This document shows, one piece after another, positions 8,101-10,741 of a stretch of 10,741 nt of DNA. The DNA comes from Setaria digitata (Eukaryota; Nematoda; Chromadorea; Rhabditida; Setariidae): contig RCAB01000960.1 of NCBI GenBank assembly GCA_003640385.1, positions 1 through 10,741 of the forward strand, read 5' to 3'. Under the pieces are notes generated by a model that had not been told where the DNA came from, did not search any database, and saw only the letters and a list, made by a program, of their open reading frames with translations. The stretch's first letter is position 1. Each line of letters starts with the position of its first letter. The position numbers were made by a program, and so were the translations under genes.

Positions 8101-10637
8101 TATTTTCAGTAATCATAAGCTACTAATTCATCATATCTAATAATCACAAGCTATTAATTTATTTCAACTTATATAACTACGATTCAAGATACGTTATGAA
8201 GAAGTTAGCATGTTCCAGATACATCATCCACTTTCTATACAAACTGTTTCATGCTCTATTATAATAGTAAAAGTTGTCAATCGTTTTGTCTGATAAGCTA
8301 ATCATATTCATGATAAGCTGCTTGATGCGTAATAAATCACGAATGTGCTGATAAAAATGTATTTGAATGTTTTTTTTGTTGAAAATTCGAAATTATTTTG
8401 AACTCATCGCTAAGAAAAAAAAAGATTTTTTTTTTCTCTTTGAAAAAACATTATACATAGACGTATATGTGTGTGTTTTTTTTTCTAAGCATATTAGCAC
8501 AAATGCTTATTAAGTCCAATTAATTAATCGATTTAAGAAATCATCAAAAACTAATTCCTTAATTGAGTAATTTATATTATTAGCTTTCAAATGATTGTTT
8601 TACATTTATGCGATTATTATAAATAATCAACTGAAAATTTTGGTACTCGATTTCTAGTTTTGTTACAGCCATCCATGACATACAGGATATAGTGTATAAT
8701 AATAATGATTCTGAATAATTTTAATTTAATGCTAACTCTTTCTTTTTTTTTGTAATTACAATGAAATTTTTTCTTTGACAAATAATTCATAGCTTTTAGC
8801 ATCAAAACGTTGTTGTAGCAAAGAAAGACATAAGAAAATGAAAAATTCCTTTTATTTAATTGCATTTTAAACAAGTAGAAAACTACACTAAATCGAAAAG
8901 TTCACTTTAATTTTTCTCATATCATTCCCACCAAGTTCATTCATTTTCAATTTAAAATTTTTGATTCAAATGAAAGCTATCGCATTAATCAAATTATTAT
9001 TCATCGCCTTATCGCCCATAGATAATAGTTCGCAATTTTTAAATTTACTTAATCTTGAAAACTTTAAAAATTAGCTGATTATGTCATAAATTTGCTCAAG
9101 AAGTTTTTTTTAAACTGATTTTTCTTTAAATTTATTCAAATGAACATTAATTTAAACTTACTTAAATATGTATTTTTTTTTTTAAATATGCTTTGAAAAG
9201 AGTCAAAAGTAGTTGCTTTGTAGTGCGTTTTGTTTCCTTCTCCCTCAATTAATGGTAATAGTGTTAAGTATTGGATTAAGGAATCATTCAAGGAGTAAGA
9301 TTGCTAAACTGTTTATAGCTTTAGGTTCAAGCTCTTACACTTTTACACTATTAGTCCTCCTCTTTTCCATTCGTTTTACATAATTCTGAATCTCTTAATT
9401 AGCACAGGATAAATAAGAAATACTATTTGTTAACAAATTAAACAAATATTCATCTGCGTTTCATGGAAAATTGAATTTCAAATGAGTTTAAAGTATTTCA
9501 TAATATAATTTTATTTGCAAAAATTAAAATTTCAATTTCAATCATTTTTTTTCATTTGCAAGTATTGAAATTTCATAATGCATAAATTTTTAGTGGTGGA
9601 ACAATTTTCTGTTTCATACTGAAATTCTCTGAATTTATTTTAGAAACAGTTTAATTAACCAATGTTTAGTACAAATAAATAAGATAAGTTTCAACTGGTG
9701 CTCTATTGTGACCACTAATGATAATAGCAATTAACCTTTTGCTGACGATAATCTAAAATGATTGCACCCGCTTTAAGCAACAAATCGGTAGTGACAAAAT
9801 CAAATACAGGACATTTCAGCTCGATCATATCAGCACCGAATTCGCGCAATATCCTAATCCGATCCAAATAATGTAATTCTGTAAAGCAATAAGAACTGTT
9901 AAGTAAATGAAATTCTATCTTTTAAAAAATAATCCAAGCATAGAAATGATTTCTTTCAAAAACAAATAAAAAGACTAAAACAAAAGTTTCAAGATACTCA
10001 GGACCAAGAAAAAAGATTCTCTTAGGCCTCATCATTATGATCCGTCGGCTTTTGATAACATTGGGATCGATCTCGCACAATTAGCTGAACTGATAACATC
10101 AAGGAGTATGGACTACAAATTTTTACAAATTTAATTAATATTTTGATAATTAAACGTACCGCCTGAATGGGCTAAATGATAAGCGAATTCGACCAGTGTC
10201 TGTACGGTGTCACAACCTGTACGTTGAATAAATTGCGCCCATAGAGCGTGACCTTCTTCGCATTCATCACCTATGAAACGTTCACGCCATGCACCGCTTA
10301 GAACTAACGGATCAGTACATTCTAGGATTGGTTCACATTCACGTAAATCAGCATCTACCAAATTTGCTGGACGATTAGCTGTCAGTACAGTGGCAGTGAT
10401 AAGACGTTGTCGAGTTGGTGGACGACGACTTGCAGCTATCAGACGTAAGTATAAATTCAGATGAGTAGGTAGTTCCGCCTCGATTGCTGCTAGGAGAGCA
10501 GAAACACCGTTCGGAAGTGCAATGCTATCACGAGGAAGGGTCACGAGGTCATCGTCAGATGATTGCGAAGTTGACGGTAACGTAAGGAGATTGGCTTTTA
10601 AAGCTCGAGAATATTGTGAAACATAAAACCAAGAACC
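1925..10637 (-). CDS. ankrd50: ANKRD50-like NTPase-ankyrin repeat protein, 3' part, 13 exons
   Basis: Spliced gene, partial at its 5' end. Joining 10637-10160, 9878-9736, 7280-7031, 6439-6382, 5309-5156, 4866-4770, 4574-4456, 4341-4144, 4001-3852, 3618-3322, 3107-2937, 2692-2519 and 2143-1925 gives 835 residues and a TAG stop, with every phase consistent. Residues 1-159 resemble the C-terminal end of a NACHT/STAND NTPase, with the GHAL motif at 129-132. Residues 160-763 hold about 19 ankyrin repeats, the first four degenerate. Residues 764-835 are a Ser/Thr-rich tail. Repeat order, the long eighth repeat and phrases such as NALRSAA, GRTALRAA and QGATALNIAA match human ANKRD50 as I remember it. 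The human protein has 19 repeats and a much longer tail. Human ANKRD50 works with SNX27-retromer in endosome-to-surface recycling; the role here is inferred. TANC proteins have a similar plan but end in TPRs, which are absent. The P-loop and start codon lie outside the window. Confidence 0.92.
2144..2518 (-). other. Intron 12, 375 bases
   Basis: Phase 0 intron, GTAGGA to GTGCAG. It carries a T21 run and a second A run near 2322-2335 (plus-strand sense). No coding or RNA gene signal is seen. Confidence 0.75.
2183..2203. repeat. T21 homopolymer in the last intron
   Basis: Run of 21 T on the plus strand (A on the gene strand), inside the 375-base intron between the last two coding exons and about 40 bases upstream of the final acceptor. 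It is the longest homopolymer in the window, and its exact length may be unreliable in an assembly. Confidence 0.9.
2519..2692 (-). CDS. ankrd50: Exon l: last ankyrin repeats 18 and 19
   Basis: Residues 706-763. Acceptor CATTTCAG, donor AAG|GTAGGA, phase 0 at both ends. Begins GATALNIAAHNGQRDIVMLL, nearly the human QGATALCIAAQEGH, and ends with a capping repeat GRCASDVAQLAGHDHIRLSL. If the downstream intron were retained, the protein would end seven codons later (VGISENK and a stop). Confidence 0.95.
2937..3107 (-). CDS. ankrd50: Exon k: ankyrin repeats 16 and 17
   Basis: Residues 649-705. Acceptor TTTGATTTCAG, donor CAA|GTGAGT, the best donor in the gene; phase 0 at both ends. Reads LNDPKLASIVRKYGAEFESR, then DEDGRTPLMIAVWASNYEIC and ends NVVDYQ. 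Repeat 17 keeps the A.W pattern of the matching human repeat (SAAWQGH). Confidence 0.95.
3322..3618 (-). CDS. ankrd50: Exon j: ankyrin repeats 13 to 16
   Basis: Residues 550-648, the second-longest exon. Acceptor ATACTTAG, donor CAG|GTAGAA, phase 0 at both ends. Reads IVEELLKAGAPVQLQSHDG, then LSPLRAAAMSRNGPVLKFLL. An inserted YLRQNEILKIDEPD follows, then DGVPLIHALLVL and SHGRTCAHIVAQ. The insert lengthens repeat 14 by about five residues compared with the human one and may be specific to this lineage. Confidence 0.95.
3852..4001 (-). CDS. ankrd50: Exon i: ankyrin repeats 12 and 13 (first part)
   Basis: Residues 500-549. Acceptor TTTTCAG, donor CAG|GTAAAA, phase 0 at both ends. Contains DNDGAVALHYAVTHANLQLC and then TDTRGVHPLLIAGQRSSVQ. 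The downstream intron cuts repeat 13 between its two helices. Repeat 12 has TSTTVQ where a G-A/G-D turn is usual, as in a diverged repeat. Confidence 0.94.
4144..4341 (-). CDS. ankrd50: Exon h: ankyrin repeats 10 and 11
   Basis: Residues 434-499, exactly two 33-residue repeats. Acceptor TTTTTTAG, donor AAG|GTTAGT, phase 0 at both ends. Starts DQNGRTSLMLASSQGHLIA and ends SSGADEGHK, which mirrors GLDENHRD in the matching human repeat. Both introns fall at the same point of the repeat, so the exon is a clean two-repeat module. Confidence 0.95.
4456..4574 (-). CDS. ankrd50: Exon g: ankyrin repeat 9
   Basis: Residues 394-433. Strong acceptor TTTTTCAG, donor CAA|GTATGC, phase 0 out. Reads GGSNVNIEDASGRNCLHIAA and then YHGDKNLPTILDFIQNIDAQ. 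The second helix is shorter than the 33-residue standard and lacks the usual G-A-D turn, so repeat 9 is shortened by about two residues. It corresponds to human LLVAAYEGH. Confidence 0.92.
4770..4866 (-). CDS. ankrd50: Exon f: long ankyrin repeat 8
   Basis: Residues 362-393 plus one base. Acceptor TTTATAG, donor AAAAG|GTTTTA, phase 1 out. Reads IVDKYGSTALHLALSSGAQ and continues TVEHDETVAVLIK. The extra residues between the two ankyrin helices match the position of the CVPASKGH insertion in the corresponding human ANKRD50 repeat. This is one of the best orthology markers in the gene. Confidence 0.9.
5156..5309 (-). CDS. ankrd50: Exon e: ankyrin repeats 6 and 7
   Basis: Residues 310-361. Reads WSGHERVVRRLLECGADV, then TEGRTALMAAAFMDHANIA and ends GAIPN. 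Both neighbouring splice sites are weak: the acceptor is AATGTAG with no pyrimidine tract, preceded by an A-rich run, and the donor is AAT|GTCCGC followed by 11 T. The join GAIPN to IVDKYG has exactly the loop length of the human repeat, which supports this donor. Skipping this exon would shift the frame. Confidence 0.87.
5310..6381 (-). other. Intron 4, 1072 bases
   Basis: Phase 2 intron, GTATCA to AATGTAG, inside the Trp codon of ankyrin repeat 6. It is AT-rich with many T and A runs. No exon is needed inside it, since the flanking residues join exactly as in human ANKRD50. I see no other gene. Confidence 0.75.
6382..6439 (-). CDS. ankrd50: Exon d: 58-base ankyrin micro-exon
   Basis: Residues 291-309 with split codons at both ends (phase 1 in, phase 2 out). 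Reads VEVDECGEGGRTALRAAS, and the split TG|G codon restores the Trp that follows in ANKRD50 (RAAAWGGHE). Acceptor TTTTTAAAG is poor at the -3 base; donor TG|GTATCA. It is isolated between 591- and 1072-base introns, and only repeat homology reveals it. Confidence 0.88.
6440..7030 (-). other. Intron 3, 591 bases, with decayed repeats
   Basis: Phase 1 intron, GTTCAA to TTTAAAG. Its gene-proximal half holds three or four degenerate copies of a 36-base unit, listed separately. No coding signal is seen. Confidence 0.75.
6839..6987. repeat. Degenerate 36-base repeat, three copies
   Basis: Copies at 6839-6874, 6881-6916 and 6952-6987 align without gaps around a core like AAATCAAATTGCT.C....GATTTAT.TTTC. 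A more decayed fourth copy may lie near 6755-6790. Most differences are A/G or C/T changes. The source element is not recognised. Confidence 0.55.
7031..7280 (-). CDS. ankrd50: Exon c: ankyrin repeats 3 to 5
   Basis: Residues 208-290 plus one base. Acceptor ATTTCAG, donor G|GTTCAA, phase 1. Contains two atypical units (FACTSGDSIGVINLI and LIAASSRGHADICKLIL) and then the first good repeat, QQWNALRSAACNNHDNVV. The last corresponds to the GWTALRSAAWGGH repeat of human ANKRD50. The exon follows the largest intron and precedes a 591-base one. Confidence 0.92.
8111..8161. repeat. Short direct repeat pair, 20-base units
   Basis: Units at 8111-8130 and 8142-8161 (AATCAYAAGCTAYTAATTYA) agree at 17 of 20 positions, with all three differences C versus T. 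They lie 31 bases apart in the large intron. Confidence 0.6.
8291..8319. promoter_or_regulatory. Paired TGATAAG (GATA-factor type) motifs
   Basis: TGATAAGCT occurs at 8291-8299 and 8311-8319, exactly 20 bases apart, with another TGATAA at 8349-8354. TGATAAG is the extended motif bound by nematode gut GATA factors of the ELT-2 type. The cluster lies in the largest intron of the gene, a usual place for enhancers. Function is inferred, and the motif is not rare in AT-rich DNA. Confidence 0.25.
9736..9878 (-). CDS. ankrd50: Exon b: degenerate first ankyrin repeats
   Basis: Residues 160-207. Acceptor TTTACAG, donor AAG|GTTAAT, entering in phase 1 and leaving in phase 0. Reads ELHYLDRIRILREFGADMIE and then a second loop ending LLLKAGAIILDYR. 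Two L..L...GA endings show two poor ankyrin units. Human ANKRD50 also has weak repeats just after its NTPase module. The exon stands between 281- and 2455-base introns and would be missed without the phase constraint. Confidence 0.82.
10160..10637 (-). CDS. ankrd50: Exon a: end of the NTPase module
   Basis: Residues 1-159 plus one base of codon 160. Acceptor ATTTCAG before GGT; donor G|GTACGT, phase 1. It opens with GSWFYVSQYSRALKANLL, matching the G-S-F-L-Y-L helix that follows the nucleotide-binding core in ANKRD50 and TANC. A helical stretch with LPNGVSALLAAIEAELP follows, then WRERF (117-121) and EEGHAL (127-132). The last two correspond to the winged-helix end, where relatives carry a FxxWL...F.C...GH pattern. 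A GTG at 10544 is an internal valine, not a start. Confidence 0.88.
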
Positions 10638-10741
10638 CTGAAATGTGATAATACACAGTTTAGGTCATTTGAAAATTTAGTGAACAAAAAATCCTAAAGA
10701 TGATGGAATCAAGAGTTCCAAGATGTGGGATGATGGAATCA
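10638..10741 (-). other. Intron 1 (partial), 3' end before exon a
   Basis: Ends in ATTTCAG on the minus strand just before the GGT of exon a. Its donor and the upstream exons lie beyond the right edge. A 13-base repeat occurs twice near its visible limit. Confidence 0.8.
10699..10741. repeat. 13-base direct repeat at the window edge, 30-base period
   Basis: GATGATGGAATCA occurs at 10699-10711 and exactly again at 10729-10741. It may be the start of a 30-base tandem repeat cut off by the window end; only one full period is visible. Confidence 0.5.

Larger units (their letters stand above)
7281..9735 (-). other. Intron 2, 2455 bases
   Basis: Largest intron, phase 0, GTTAAT to ATTTCAG. Very AT-rich, with a short repeat pair near 8111-8161 and paired TGATAAG motifs near 8291-8319. 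Short open frames on the minus strand (7958-7728 and 8874-8617) show biased, AT-driven composition, no domain and no matching splice sites, so I do not call them genes. Confidence 0.75.

Noticed and set aside
8617..8874. Minus-strand 85-codon open frame in intron 2
   Set aside because: Dominated by Lys, Asn, Ile, Phe and Tyr as expected from AT-rich DNA; no domain or splice support.
10131..10544. Separate 137-residue gene starting at the GTG of 10544
   Set aside because: The frame is open upstream to a good ATTTCAG acceptor at 10638 and downstream to a GTACGT donor, so it is an internal exon; the last residues before its stop are intron.
1925..10637. Ankyrin protein acquired from Wolbachia or another bacterium
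   Set aside because: Ankyrin genes are common in Wolbachia of filarial worms, but twelve in-phase introns and the close repeat-order match to animal ANKRD50 show a native nuclear gene.
1..10741. tRNA, rRNA, CRISPR, transposase or prokaryotic operon
   Set aside because: I looked on both strands and saw no cloverleaf-like gene, regularly spaced identical repeats, transposase motifs or terminal inverted repeats.

Overview
The window looks like AT-rich nuclear DNA of a nematode. Filarial or another spirurid worm is my best guess, but no species-specific marker is visible. The reasons are short, richer coding blocks set in very AT-rich DNA with many A/T homopolymers, GT-AG introns, and minus-strand splice acceptors that mostly read TTTCAG, TTTTCAG or close variants, as in nematodes. 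There is no sign of bacterial or viral genes.

One gene accounts for almost all recognisable coding sequence. It lies on the minus strand from 10637 down to 1925 and its 5' part is beyond the right edge. I could assemble 13 exons whose phases all agree (2508 coding bases, 835 residues plus a TAG stop). The protein starts inside the end of a P-loop NTPase (NACHT/STAND-like) module, continues through about 19 ankyrin repeats and ends in a short Ser/Thr-rich tail. From memory, at least 14 consecutive repeats align one-to-one with human ANKRD50, including the unusual long repeat shared by both. I therefore call it the nematode ANKRD50 orthologue. Human ANKRD50 is linked to SNX27-retromer recycling of membrane proteins from endosomes; transfer of that role to this worm is inference.

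Layout from right to left (gene direction): 10741-10638 is intron; exons at 10637-10160 and 9878-9736; a 2455-base intron with a paired TGATAAG motif and a small repeat pair; exon 7280-7031; a 591-base intron holding a decayed repeat family; exon 6439-6382; a 1072-base intron; then a dense run of exons from 5309 to 2519 with introns of 114-289 bases; a 375-base intron; and the final exon 2143-1925. Positions 1924 to 1 are 3' flank, with no established gene. A weak minus-strand candidate terminal exon (438-355, with an AATAAA about 70 bases beyond it) is the only coding-like piece there.

The points most worth checking are the weak splice sites and homopolymers around the 5309-5156 exon, five consecutive frame-neutral ankyrin exons that could be skipped without frameshift, and the coding-like fragments in the 3' flank. 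I found no previously undescribed system.
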